From Ophiosphaerella korrae (lineage: Eukaryota > Ascomycota > Dothideomycetes > Pleosporales > Phaeosphaeriaceae), in the NCBI GenBank assembly GCA_028456385.1, contig JALNQF010000083.1, positions 1 through 64,000 on the forward strand: 64,000 nucleotides of DNA. Direction: 5' to 3'. Numbering within the stretch: position 1 is the stretch's first letter; the number at the start of each line of letters is the position of its first letter. The notes beneath the pieces were generated by a model that was not told the DNA's origin, searched no databases, and saw only the letters and a list, made by a program, of their open reading frames with translations. The position numbers were made by a program, and so were the translations under genes. Positions 23,027 through 33,596 of this stretch are shown here, in pieces.

Positions 23027-23314
23027 GGTACTATCGAATACTATCTGTCATCCCTTCACTATCTCCTGTGGCCTACGGCAAGTACTATTGTCTTCCAGCT
23101 ACCTCTTAACAACAGCACAAATCGAGGGTCAGTAAAGCACTTGCAGATCTAGAAGGTAGTAGTTAGCGTTAGGAAGTCAGCGCCTTAACACGCTATCCTA
23201 GAACGCGGAATAGAGCCTATAACTAACGCGACCTATACGATAGATATAGAGGGTTATCCACGTCTACCACCTCTTCTTACTAAAGCCAAAGCCGAAGCCG
23301 AAGCGCTAGTCACA

Positions 23315-23586
23315 ATCATAACCGTCGTAGCAGATATAAGCAAGCAACTAAAGCGGCACTTATCGCCAGCGCTATCGAAGCTTTCAGAATTCGCAAGAAG
23401 CCCGGTCCATAGACTAGTAAGAAGGGCATTCGCGTTGCAACTGCAGCACTAGGAGCTGCAGGGGTTGATGTGTTAATCGATAAGGATCTAGATAGGAAGG
23501 CCACACGGAATATGGTTGAGGCGACTATTGGCGGACTTGCAGTTAATCGGTTTGCTAATAGGCCGAGGAAATTGAAACGATCTTAA
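23315..23586 (+). pseudogene. C-terminal fragment of an Arg/Ala-rich fungal protein
   Basis: The forward frame reads TKAALIASAIEAFRIRKKPG, an in-frame TAG where a Trp (TGG) fits, then GIRVATAALGAAGVDVLIDK, RNMVEATIGGLAVNRF and a basic end before TAA at 23584. Alanine/glycine helices ending in Arg-rich sequence are typical of the C termini of a family of large fungal proteins of unknown function; I recognise the style, not a named family. The TGG-to-TAG change fits RIP. The upstream part is lost. Confidence 0.5.
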
Positions 23587-24999
23587 TTTGGTCCAAATTG
23601 TTGAGGAAAGACGAATGAAGGATTGGTTTAGTCTCTCGTGCATTGTGTCAGGGTGTGAGCGAGCAGTCAAAATAGAGTCGATAGACTGTACTCTATTCAA
23701 TCGAGCGCACCTATGCCTTGAAGAAGGTTAATCGGTCTTGATTCGCGCTGTGCCTGTGTAGATTGACACCTTCAAAGCATGTAGCCCTAGCCCGTTCAGT
23801 TCCGACGACAGCCTCCCATCTTCAACAGCCTCTGTCTCTATCCGATGGCGCTCCTTATTTAAAACCTTGCCCGCATCCTCTACAGAGAATATATCGCAGA
23901 GCTTAAAGATTGAGGAATATTTACCTAACAACAAGGCGATTTTTGCAAACCCTATAACCGCTACAACACATTTGTGTGGAAGGGCGGACGAATGGTACAA
24001 ACAGCATTACGACCTGACTGAATTGATCTGATTAATAACCTATCCCGATCCGTCTTACGATCCACCCCCAATCCCGCCTTGCGATCTCCACGTATTCCAA
24101 CTTTTCGTTTCCGCTAATTAGCTGCCACAATTCTGCGGCATCATTCCTTTAGATTCAGCTCCTTCCCCCACCCGCTTCGCGAGGCGTCTTTGCCTTACTT
24201 TGCGAGACCCTAAACTTGTGAGATGATAAGTCGTTCGATAGATATACCTACCATAGTAGAGGCTGCGCTTTAAGACTGTCTGGTCGGCGCGCTCTTACGA
24301 CATTTGCAACATTGGTAATTCTGAGTACTAGTCTCCTCGCTTATTAGTGACTTATTCAATTCTTCTCGTCGGCCTTCTTCGACGAGAATACTGAGAGGTT
24401 TTCCGGTAAAGGTAACGTCGGCGTCGTCAACAGGACCAGACAGCCCCCATTCCACGCCTTGGGGTTCCATCTCGGCTGCCTTATCGGCAAGATAATGGTC
24501 TATAAGAACAAACTTCCTCTGTCCGACGGAGTATGTTATGCTCGGCGGACATCTGAAAGAGAAATTTAAGATGATTTTAGAGATGATAAAAGCCTCTACT
24601 ATATCGCGGATATAGAACTCAATTATATGATCGATTTATATAGAGTAGGGGTGGCGATTGAATGCGTTGGGATGGCTTGTTCACATGGCTCTACTGGGAT
24701 GGATCGCGGGTCATGCGTCGTCATTGGATAGAAGCCAGCCGGGAATTACTCCGGTAGCTGCCCACTGACAACGTTGATTTGCTAATACCGCTAAACGCCT
24801 ATACAAAGCGGGTTTTTGAGCGCATTTCAAGCTGATTTTGAGTAATAATTAGATGAGGCTTTTGAGATAGCTATAAATCAATATATACACGATTTATGGT
24901 GTTGAGCCACGTGACGGGCGCCCATCTCGCCTGTATGGCCCATCTCGCCGCCTATCTCACCCATCACTAGCTAGTCATCTGCCTATCCATCTCTATACA
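23587..24999. other. Accessory spacer with no recognisable gene
   Basis: This is 1.4 kb of mixed sequence. Short leftward frames at about 23730-24000 and 24270-24470 lack family similarity. A GCCCATCTCGCC-type direct repeat at about 24918-24955 may be the end of the Tc1-like element that follows, but I could not find a matching inverted copy on its other side. Confidence 0.4.
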
Positions 25000-26015
25000 A
25001 TCTCTCAGCCTTTGTGGTATAGAGTTGACGCGCTTGTTTATAAACTTTTGGGTAACTTGCTCCTATCCCTCAGGTGCCAGTTCTCTTGTGTCGCTCTCAT
25101 CCCAATGTGGGAACTTTTTAACGTATTGTTTAGCTGGCTGCTAGTAGTTTTCAATAGGCGCAAGGTCTGGAGATTAGTAGCAGTTAAAGCAGTGGCTAAG
25201 CTTGTGAGTCTCTTTCCACTTTCTTACAATGTTGCTTTTGCCTAGGCCGTGACCAGAATCGCTATCCTCCTTAAGGGTAAAGCGATCTCCACGCTCTAGC
25301 TAAGGCTTTCCGACTGGCTCGAGTGTCTGATTAATGTGCGCGCGCTGCGTTATCTTGCCATTGGTATTGCTTGCAATCTCATAGAACGTGAGATCACTCT
25401 GAAGTTATAGCCAACGGCAGCCTAGGCGTGTACGTGCTTCATCTCTCTCATCTTTCTGTATACAGTCAGCGCAGTAGTGTTCTCCAGGCCTCCAGATAAT
25501 ATAGAGAGAGCCTTGCGGGCCAATTGCCCAGTGTACTTCGTCTGAAAAGCGTACGATATCCTAGTCTTCTGGCTCTGGGTAGCGCGCCAACATGACTTCT
25601 GCCCACTCTTTCCGCTTCTTTGAAGTACTCTTATTCACCTATTTCTTCTGGCACGCAATACACTTAGAGTACTACATTGAGTTACCTATAGTATGAGAGA
25701 TTGTACGTGCAGAAACACCTTCAAGTCCTACTTCAAAGCCAAGGTCCTGCCAGCTTAACTTCTGTGCTTCAAAGCCTTCTTGTATTATCCTATCTATCCT
25801 ACGAAGTTGTTGAGCTGATATTTTAGGTGGGCGTCCACGTTTCTCTATACCATCAGAATTATGGTGGCGCCGGTCAACGCTGCCTTCTGAGATTATTGCC
25901 CAGCCCTGGCGTTTAGAGACGCCATTGAAGCGGAAAACGTCTGCCTTTGAGTGTGGGATCCCACGGGCCTCCGTATACTCAATAGCGCCGCGCACCTTAG
26001 ATTTTTTGGGCGTAT
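25000..26015 (-). pseudogene. RIP-degraded Tc1/mariner-like transposase
   Basis: Read leftward, the frame keeps the helix-turn-helix block (RGRPPKISAQQLRRIDRIIQ, SWQDLGFEVG, SARTISHTIG). The catalytic blocks follow in order: IVRFSDEVHWAIGPQG with the first Asp, EDSDSGHGLGKSNI with the second, and SPDLAPIEN with the final acidic residue. At least five in-frame stops interrupt it; they sit where Trp or Gln is expected, which matches C-to-T/G-to-A changes of RIP. The start codon is not clear (ACG near 26010). The element cannot encode an active enzyme. Confidence 0.85.
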
Positions 26016-26512
26016 CACGATTTAGACAATTATCTCAGTCTGCCATTGAAAAAAATTAGAAAAAAGGTTAAGATTTGGGGTGTGGAGGTAAGTTGAAAGT
26101 TGAGATGGTCGGCGTTTTGATTTTCCTGCGGTGCAGGCTTTTTTTGCGGCCGTGTGGTCGGCTCTTATTGTGCACCCTATTTTCCGTTCTCTTTTCATTA
26201 CAAACATCATCCCATCACTTTTGGGGTCTCGGTTGTTCGAATTTCGTCATGTAACAAGCCCCTCCTTGGTTATGACAATATCTTGGACATGAAATCGTGG
26301 CTTTTATTCTTAATAACTCCATGGCCGTTACGCTCCCGTGGCTGCAGCTTTCGAATACGCATGATTTTACCATCAACGTAATTGTCATGACCAGTGCTTT
26401 TGAAATCTCAATCGTGACAAGCACCTGTGCCTTCACGCGAGTTGAGCGACCCCACGCGCAGAGAAAACCCTAGAACCGACTGTGGTCGATGACGACCGAA
26501 ATACTATTAAGG
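26016..26512. other. Spacer downstream of the Zn2Cys6 gene
   Basis: About 500 bases between the Tc1-like relic and the 3' end of the leftward regulator. It contains a short A/G-rich stretch near 26045-26070 and no recognisable coding block. Confidence 0.4.
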
Positions 26513-29500
26513 CTATGAAAAATCCATGTATGGCGCGGACTCACCTCCAGGACGGTCTGGGTATATATTCAAACTCGGTTGGTGCGGTTCAAAAGCATTC
26601 GCGTATCCTGGGTAGTCCGACAAATCCTGTATACCAACTACCGGAGGGCCCTCATCGAAGTTTGTGAAAAACGGGTTAGTAAAAGGCATTGGCGTTGAAG
26701 CTTGATCGACTGGGTAGAACATATTCGGGTAGAGATAGCTCGCTTGATCGACTGGGTAGAACATATTCGGGTAGGGATAGCTCGCTTGATCGTGCATTGG
26801 TTGGTATGGGAGAGACTGAGCAGTAGGAGCCCCACTGGTGTCCATTGGCGTGGGAACAAAGTCGCCTTGTGACCTATGTTCAGGGTAATTGTCTTCGTAC
26901 ATGTTTTGCTGCCGCTGACGAGCCTGAGGCTGCGATTTTGGTGCCTCACCCTCCGCGAGAAGTTCAGTAGCCTGAGTTTGCAACTCCGGAGAACATGCTT
27001 TGAGGATTTTCCAGACGACGTTGTATGCTCGGGCGGCGAGAGGGTCTCTATGCTGCATGGCACGCAACCAACAAATCAATTTCTTGATAGACGCGAATAC
27101 GTCGGTGCTCGGGCTTGAGGAGCTAGATTTTTTCATATCCTTGTTGATATATGCCATCTCCAGGAGGAGAATAGCCACGGATTGCATGACTAGGGCGTTC
27201 GCGATCAGTCTATATAGCGAGTGCCTTGTAGGGTGAAAACTTACTAAGACGGATGACGGCCCACCAGGGTCCACGGGAGTAAATAAAATCTGGATCCGGC
27301 TCATCGGGAAATAGTCTAGCCATTTCTAAAGCAGCTTCGACACAAAGGCCCGCACTTGTGGTGTTGAAATTAGCAGATTTACTGCTTTCATATCGAATAC
27401 GCCGCTCTATTCTGCAGAGACATGGCCATGTTATGAGCATTTTCGTACTCCAGTAATCTGTCATGAGGAGGAATCGATCGCGGTCGACATTTGCACTGTT
27501 TGTTCCCTGTGCGGATTCTGAACCTCCGGGCACCGCTACACTCGCCCATTCATCGAGATCCTCGAGCAACCCGGTTATTCTTTGTTGGACGAACTATGAA
27601 ATACAACATTAGCGTTAAGCCGCAGGAATAAAAAAATAGCGGACTGTCGCGTGAACGCGAGCTACATGGCTATACTAGTAGACCTACACGTGAGACATCT
27701 GACAGAGCAACGTACCTCCCAAGATTTAGTAGCAGTCCGAGGCGAATATAATTTAAGCAATATTTTTTGCGAGATAAGTGTGACTTTGATGTGGCTGATA
27801 GTGTAATGACTCTGGCTGACGAATCGCAGCCCAGTATCAGATGTGGTACCGCTTTGTGCACCGCGTGGTGAGTTGTAGTCGGCACGCTTTCGTGGTGCAT
27901 ATCTAGAGGCATTTTCGGACGTTTGGGGTACTCCTGGAAGACTATGAGGTAAAGGTACTGTGCAGTCCTTGATTGCAACGACTGGTGGCCTCCCAGTTAT
28001 CGTGTTTACTAAACACTCAAGTGAATGTAGACACCACCAAGTGCGTACGAGCGACTCTTTCCGTGCTTCTGCCGTTGCGGGATTTTCGTTTCGAAGGTGA
28101 AGCCCAAGGGCAAGCGCGAGTCGGATCGACACTCCGATCATTATCCATGCTCTGCTCACATGGCCTATAGCCAGGAAATAGAACGATAATGCGGCAGTCT
28201 AGAGCGAAATGGTTAGCATCCCTTCGTATACATATTATCTAGAGCGAAATGGTGCGGCATCCTTACAGCTTGTACAAGAGCAAGGTCTGGTCCAGCAATA
28301 ATCATGACTGTGTGCTTGAGACCAAGAAGGTGCACTGCTCTGGTCATGTATATTAAATGATCGCGCTCATCTCCTCTCCACTCGGCGCCAACAAGGTGGG
28401 AATACTTGGCTCCAATGGCGAAAATCAAATTCATCTGGGCTCTCCACTTGTGGGGAACCTGATAACCCCCATGGTGCTTAGTAGACGCCAAATACTTGTA
28501 AAGCTGATCCTCAAAGTTTTCAGACACCTATACGACAAAACAATAGGGTCAGTAATTGCATCACACTTGTGGACTGATACGGGGTGCCTTACAAGAGGAA
28601 AGAAAGGGTGGACAGTTTCAAAATAAATCTTGACCAGTCGTTTGGCAATATCAGGATGTGGATCTTCGTAAGGATCAACGAGGCCATCGACTTCGATGCC
28701 AGAACTATCTAGATAGAAGGTGGAGTCTGTAACACGTCTTATCGAGCCGTGTCGAGAATTCTGTATCTCATCGTCTTGGCGTGTATGGAGCGCATGGGAG
28801 CGCGCCTGGATAGCTTCTTGACCTGAACCTGGTGGTCCATATTGCGGATCAAGAGGTCTCATACCAGCGTGTTCGGTTTGGCGCTGTACGCTACGGAGCC
28901 ATTGAACTTCAGAGTTTTGGCCAACGTAGCCAGTCTCTCTTGCGTCCCGGTCACGCATCAAGTCCTCGTCGAGATGGTCGAGATCTTCATTGGAGCCGAC
29001 CGATGCACTGACATATGCTTCGCCGTGTGGCGCGGTGGTCTCCTCGTTGTCATATAGTGAGTGTTTGCGAGTTCGTTTCCCTAAAGAATTAAGGGACGGG
29101 CTGGTTCCTGGTGAGATTATGTCCTCGTCCGCCTGAGGTAAGGAGTTAGCTAGCTACGCTCGGTAATTGGTACGGCTGGGAGTAGTGCTAAAGAGGTAAA
29201 CTCACATTTTCGAGAACATCATCGATCTTCTGTCTGCCCTCGTTGTTCGCGGATTCAGCTAACTCTCGAAGAAGTGTGGTTAGGGTATGATTTAGGCGCG
29301 TGGCCCTGCACCCTTTTAGCAAGTGAAGGAGTGCAATGTGTTGGGGTAAACAAACTCTCTTAGACGATCACGCCGCGCTTTCTCATAAAGGCAATCCGAT
29401 GAGGTGAGCTGGCAGTTGGCGCAGCGTGGGACCTCACCATTACATCTGACTTCTGTTGTCGAGTAAGCAGGCAACGTCTAAATAAGTGGTAGCAATTGCA

Positions 29501-29710
29501 CACGGACTTCGTTTGCGACATGCTCTGCAAGCTCGGGCTCTGGAACGCGATTAGCTGGGAAGCATAGGCGCATAGCAAAACGTACACTCGATGGTCTCTA
29601 TTGTTCCTTTGGTTTGCCTTGGTTGGCGGTGGTGGAGCTCGCTCAAGCCTAGAAATGGGCATCTTTTGCCTCCGCGATGAATTTCCAGCGTCATGGTTAT
29701 TGCTGTACAT
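26513..29710 (-). CDS. Zn2Cys6 fungal transcription factor with C-terminal repeat
   Basis: Nine exons fit with consistent phases: 29710-29586, 29539-29508, 29452-29356, 29305-29206, 29132-28593, 28527-28267, 28198-27716, 27593-27245, 27189-26513, giving 887 residues. The cluster is assembled from three small exons: Cys 46, 49, 56, 63, 66, 73 (RACRACRKRKVRCNGEVPRC). Next come a basic linker, an acidic segment, and the fungal_trans region (HPFFPLV, RTWWCLHSLECLVN, PWWAVIRLIMQSVAILL). The C terminus is Pro/Tyr/Gln-rich with two 14-residue repeats containing YPNMFYPVDQAS. Met 1 and Met 17 are both possible starts. Targets are unknown. It is divergent from the SAM-domain regulator at 30.1 kb, with 400 bases between them. 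Confidence 0.88.
26699..26792. repeat. 42-bp in-frame tandem repeat
   Basis: Two nearly identical 42-base units (one A/G difference in the part compared) lie within exon 9 of the leftward regulator and encode two 14-residue copies around YPNMFYPVDQAS. A multiple-of-three period keeps the frame. Confidence 0.85.
28198..28265. repeat. Duplicated 3' splice site in intron 6 of the Zn2Cys6 gene
   Basis: The block TCTAGAGCGAAATGGT occurs at 28198 and again at 28238 (forward strand), followed by similar GCATCC sequence, so about 27 bases are duplicated with a 40-base period. Read on the coding strand, each copy ends in CGCTCTAG, a potential acceptor. Only the downstream copy joins the conserved frame (TAALSFYFLA). 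Confidence 0.75.
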
Positions 29711-30112
29711 GATTGGGAGTGTTAATATGGCCGTTGTTTCGAGTCGTCATATGTCCGAAGAATCCAGTTGCAGCTATGACGTGCCTTCGTTCCCCAGTGG
29801 GAATGGCCCTCTTTGATTGGCCTTCGGAATATAATTCCACGCATGTGTGATTGGCTCGCATACATGTCCCAGCCTATTAGCTAGTAGCGATCATTTCCAT
29901 CCTCGACGCCTCGGACATTGCATATGACACCTGGCGTCGCTTGTGCCGTCCTAGGGATACAGTATGTAATGACGCACATTTTGAGAGTCCGATAACCCCG
30001 CCTCCCCCCCCGCTCATTATATGATGAACAAACACCACTGAATATAGACGAGCGCTCTTTCGCTCAACACCATGCGACTGCCCCGGTACCCACCAAACCA
30101 GTCGGCCAGCAC
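29711..30112. other. Divergent promoter region between two regulators
   Basis: This 400-base spacer lies between the Zn2Cys6 gene (leftward) and the SAM-domain regulator (rightward). It has a C-rich run at about 30000-30011 and a TATATGATG stretch just after. An ATG at 30072 in a good context (CACCATGCG) is one base out of frame with the downstream SAM domain. Confidence 0.5.
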
Positions 30113-32571
30113 TTGTCGAGCTCTCCGGACAATCCGAGCGTACAATTAAGGCTAGTTCTTACCCGTCTAGGCCTGAGCAACTACTACCACCGCCTCGTAG
30201 TCAATGGCTTCGACAGCTGGAAGACCGTTCTTGACATCACGGAAAAAGATCTCGAGCAGCTTTCCTTCAAGCTAGGCCACAGACGAAAGCTACAACGAGA
30301 GATAGCAAACCAGCGCTCAAACAAAGTTAGCGATAATAGCAATACCAATAGTGGTTCTACTCTTGCAAGAGCCAATTATACTAAGGATGGTGTCGATAGA
30401 GGCTTTTCCATCCCGACTGAGACGAGCGAGGGATATCAGGGCCTTACTCAGCCCGCGAAAAGAGAGCCGCAAGAGCATAAGGTGAACTAATAAATTCACA
30501 GCAACGGCGCTGCCTGCTAACGGGCTCTAAGCTAGATCCTCTGGACTACTTTAACACAACTGCTGGTCGTTCCACACCACCGTATGATGCGTTATCAGAT
30601 CAAGCTAAGCAGCTTGGGAATAACTATGATGCAGTTGACCTCGCGATAAGAGAGATTTCGCATTTATTTAAAGCGAAAAACAGCGATCTTGAGATGTTCG
30701 ACAGTACCCACCTTCCGCCTTATGAAGCGACGATGTTGGCAGTTACCGCGTTTTTGCAAGGCCCTGGAGCACGGTTGTTTATGTGGACTAGAGACGAGGT
30801 ATCGAGCACGATATCGGCGGTTTACAACCCACATGCTCAGATGGACTCGTATGCCCTGGTGGATTTGCTGGCAATGGCTGCGATGGGCGTTCTCTGTGGC
30901 GGTAATTGCTTTACAGAAGCACTCATATCATCATACTATTTTTCGTGCTTACAGTTATTGATCGCGTGTACGGACGCGAGGAATCTAAGCTCTATGCGAG
31001 TATTTTCTTGCTTGTCATATTGCTGCACACTTAGACATCCTAGTAGTGCTCGCCAGCTCAGTGGTAAGCTTTCCGTCTCAGCTATAATTCTTTCTTAATA
31101 GCGTCATGAATAACAAAGTAGTAGCCGCAGCCCTTATGATTGGACGCATTGAGTTACGAAAGAGCAGGTTTCCCAACGGCGATTATTCAGGATCTGAAAC
31201 GAATTGGAGGAAAGTCTTTCGGTCCGTTATCTTTATGGAATGGTAAACGCGTCTGCTCTACTCTGACTTCCGTTCGCTTACTACGTGAGTAGTTGGTTCG
31301 ATTACGGTTTTGGGTTTGAGAAACGCCTTACAGAAGAAGAAACTATTGTATGCTTATCCTTGTCATCCATCCCTTCTGATTGGAGGATGCATATTCTCTA
31401 TTTTCTGATCCTCAGCATAGTTCGAATGCTCCAGGTTTGGTTGCAACACATCTATAGAAGACGCCATCCAGGAACAAGCCAGCCGCGCTGGGTGCCTTGC
31501 CGCAGAAATCTCCACTAAAGTCCGGTGCACCCTAGTCCCCACCGTACAGCTCATCAAAGACCACATGGAGAAGCTGAACCAGTGGTACTGGGAACTGCCG
31601 CCGATGATGCAGCTAGCGAGGCTCTATAGCGGGTGCTCTGAAATATTCTCGCATTTTCACACGCGCTCTATCCTCCTCGTCCACATGCAGTCGCTCAACG
31701 CCATAGCCTTGCTGCATCGACCTATCCTTGTCGCTATCGCACAATCTCAGCTCGCTGGGACATGGGCGTTTGATAGTACGGTTGGGAAGTACAGGGTGTA
31801 TGAGAAATATTGTGTTGTTGCCGCACAACAAGCTTCGCGGATTGCTGCCATACTGCAACTTGACAGAAAGATGCCAAAGCACTGCTGGATGACAATGTGA
31901 GTTTGACGCACACCTTTCAATTCAGTAATTAGATGAAGCCTTTCCATTACTAACAGATACCACGCTAATGTACAGCTTCGAATCTTCAAACGCCTATTGT
32001 ATCCTGCTCTTTAGCGTTTCGCAAAAGCTCTTCAACAGCTCCCCTGGAGGCATCGAAGTGGACTTTGTCTATATCCACAATTTCATTCAGATGCTCATAT
32101 GGTGCGGTACAACGGAGCCCATCTCCAATCAAATTCTTAACAAGATCAACCCGATATATGAAGCGCTGAAAGCATTGTGGCGATTGCATTCCCCACTTGC
32201 AGAAAAGAGCGATTTGCTGCAGCCTGAGAGTGAGCAGCAAAATTACCATCGTAAGCAAAAGGCCAATGTAGAAGTGTCCTGCTTCCTCCAAGAAAAGAAT
32301 CTAACTACTACACCTAGAACTCGACGAGATAGAGGAGCGCCAGCGTGAGACGCCAATATACCAATCTTTCCCGTCGCCAATCCCAGATCACGATTTGAGC
32401 ATTGAAAAGCTGTCACTTATGAATATGCACGTCAACAGTGTTCCGGCTGTCGCTATGAATTATGGGCTCGTTTTCCCTATGGAGTCGAACTTCGCGGCTA
32501 TCTTGCAGCAAATTATCGATCTCGCGCTGGATCCGTCAAGCATCTCATATAGGCCTGATTCTGGCATGTAG
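30113..32571 (+). CDS. SAM-domain fungal regulator, start codon unresolved
   Basis: Seven exons fit with consistent phases: up to 30481, then 30532-31063, 31131-31242, 31293-31361, 31435-31896, 31976-32250 and 32318-32571. The first exon encodes a sterile alpha motif (QLRLVLTRLGLSNYYHRL, SWKTVLDITEKDLEQLSFKL, GHRRKLQREI). The rest resembles the regulatory region of fungal transcription factors (DPLDYFNTTAG, LPPYEATMLAVTAFLQGPGA, ISHLFKAK, HCWMTI). No Zn2Cys6 or HMG motif is visible. The SAM frame has no ATG: CACCATGCGACTG at 30068 would be in frame if one G were restored after ATG. It is therefore either a start-loss allele, a sequencing error, or a gene with an upstream exon I could not find. 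SAM domains mediate protein oligomerisation. Position 30113 is where the supported frame begins, not a proven start. Confidence 0.65.
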
Positions 32572-32699
32572 GAGAACCGCCTGTAGTCTTGCCGCTGTAG
32601 TTGAAATATACCTGCCTCTGAAAATATGTCGTGTGTTTTAGTAGGGTGGTGCACGATCGCCGAAGACTCTATTAGCTGGCTATACTCTCCAAGCCTCGC

Positions 32700-32968
32700 T
32701 ACGTGGCCTCACGCAGGCTGGCTGCCATCCATATCCTGAGTTGCTATTCGGCTTCTGTGTGATCGCCACTAGCGAGCTTAACCTCTAGGCAGGAGAAGAA
32801 GGCGGTCGTCTTCGTGAAGGCGTCGGCCATGTGGCTTACGACGGGATTGTCCGCGGCTCTTAGGCGGCTGTATAGATTTTCGAAACCGGGGGATGGTATG
32901 TGGGAGAAGGAGAGTGTGAAGTCGGCTTTGCGGCTGAGGAGGCGAGGTTTGCTAGAGGCTTCGGGCAC
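32700..32968 (-). pseudogene. C-terminal relic of a PDDEXK-like fungal protein
   Basis: Read leftward: MPEASSKPRLLSRKADFTLS, SPGFENLYSRLRAADNP, HMADAFTKTTAFFSCLEVKL, then an in-frame TAG and QLRIWMAASL. The EVK followed by a helix with AQL..W is the catalytic core style of the fungal PD-(D/E)XK-like family seen in accessory regions. A premature TAG sits where Gln fits. The N-terminal half is missing, so it is a decayed fragment. Confidence 0.55.
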
Positions 32969-33026
32969 GGAGGAGAGGAATTAACGGAAATCAGCATTGG
33001 GTGCCATTAACGAGGTGGAGGGCTAG

Positions 33027-33395
33027 CTACACGCTCTGGGGATAGAGGTCTGCAACTATAAGTCTACTATTAGCATGTCTTACATAGCTTGTTCGTAGAT
33101 TGTACTTACAAACGGTAGCCCATGCGCCTGTCCCTGTGCCTAAGTCAATGACATTTAATGCTTCATCTCCTTGTAGCGGAGCAAACTGTACAGTCCCAGC
33201 GAAGAGCTTCAGAAACATGGCATGATTTAGGCGCTCACGGGCCTGCTCCAGATCGTCATTGGGCAATAAGTATAGCCCATCTCGGAAACGGTGGTATCTG
33301 CGACCGTTTTCGTGGATGAAGTTCAACACACTTGAGTCCAATGATGTTGACGCGGCCTCGCTATTACTGCCGTATCCTGGGTCGCCAAGCTCCTC
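33027..33395 (-). pseudogene. Truncated LaeA/TAM-like SAM-dependent methyltransferase
   Basis: Read leftward: DPGYGSNSEAAST, NFIHENGRRYHRFRDGLYLL, PNDDLEQARERLNHAMFLKL, then motif I VIDLGTGTGAWA, and across a GTAAGT intron ADLYPQSV and a stop. The family normally continues for about 200 more residues of Rossmann fold; here a TAG follows right after the first strand pair, and only scraps such as APNADF remain downstream. LaeA-like methyltransferases act with or beside fungal secondary-metabolism regulators; this copy cannot be functional. Confidence 0.75.
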
Positions 33396-33596
33396 AGCGA
33401 CGAGAGTTTTTCAGAACTGACTGTTCCATCCCGTATAACATATTTTTCATCCTTGTGTTCTAGCTGGAAACTGGAACTCTCTCATCCGAGCCTCTAAGTT
33501 GGACAGCTTTATGCCATTCAACGCACAGTATACTACTAAATATACTCAACAAATATTAAAGATTATATTTAAACGCGTTCACCGCAAGAAAGTGCT

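Noticed and set aside
26699..26792. Direct repeat considered as CRISPR
   Set aside because: Only two near-identical units with no spacers, inside a coding exon, in a eukaryote.
30482..30501. 20-base intron GTGAAC...CACAG in the SAM gene
   Set aside because: Too short for a spliceosomal intron. A 50-base alternative (30482-30531) with a CTAAC branch-like site and TAAG acceptor keeps the same phase.
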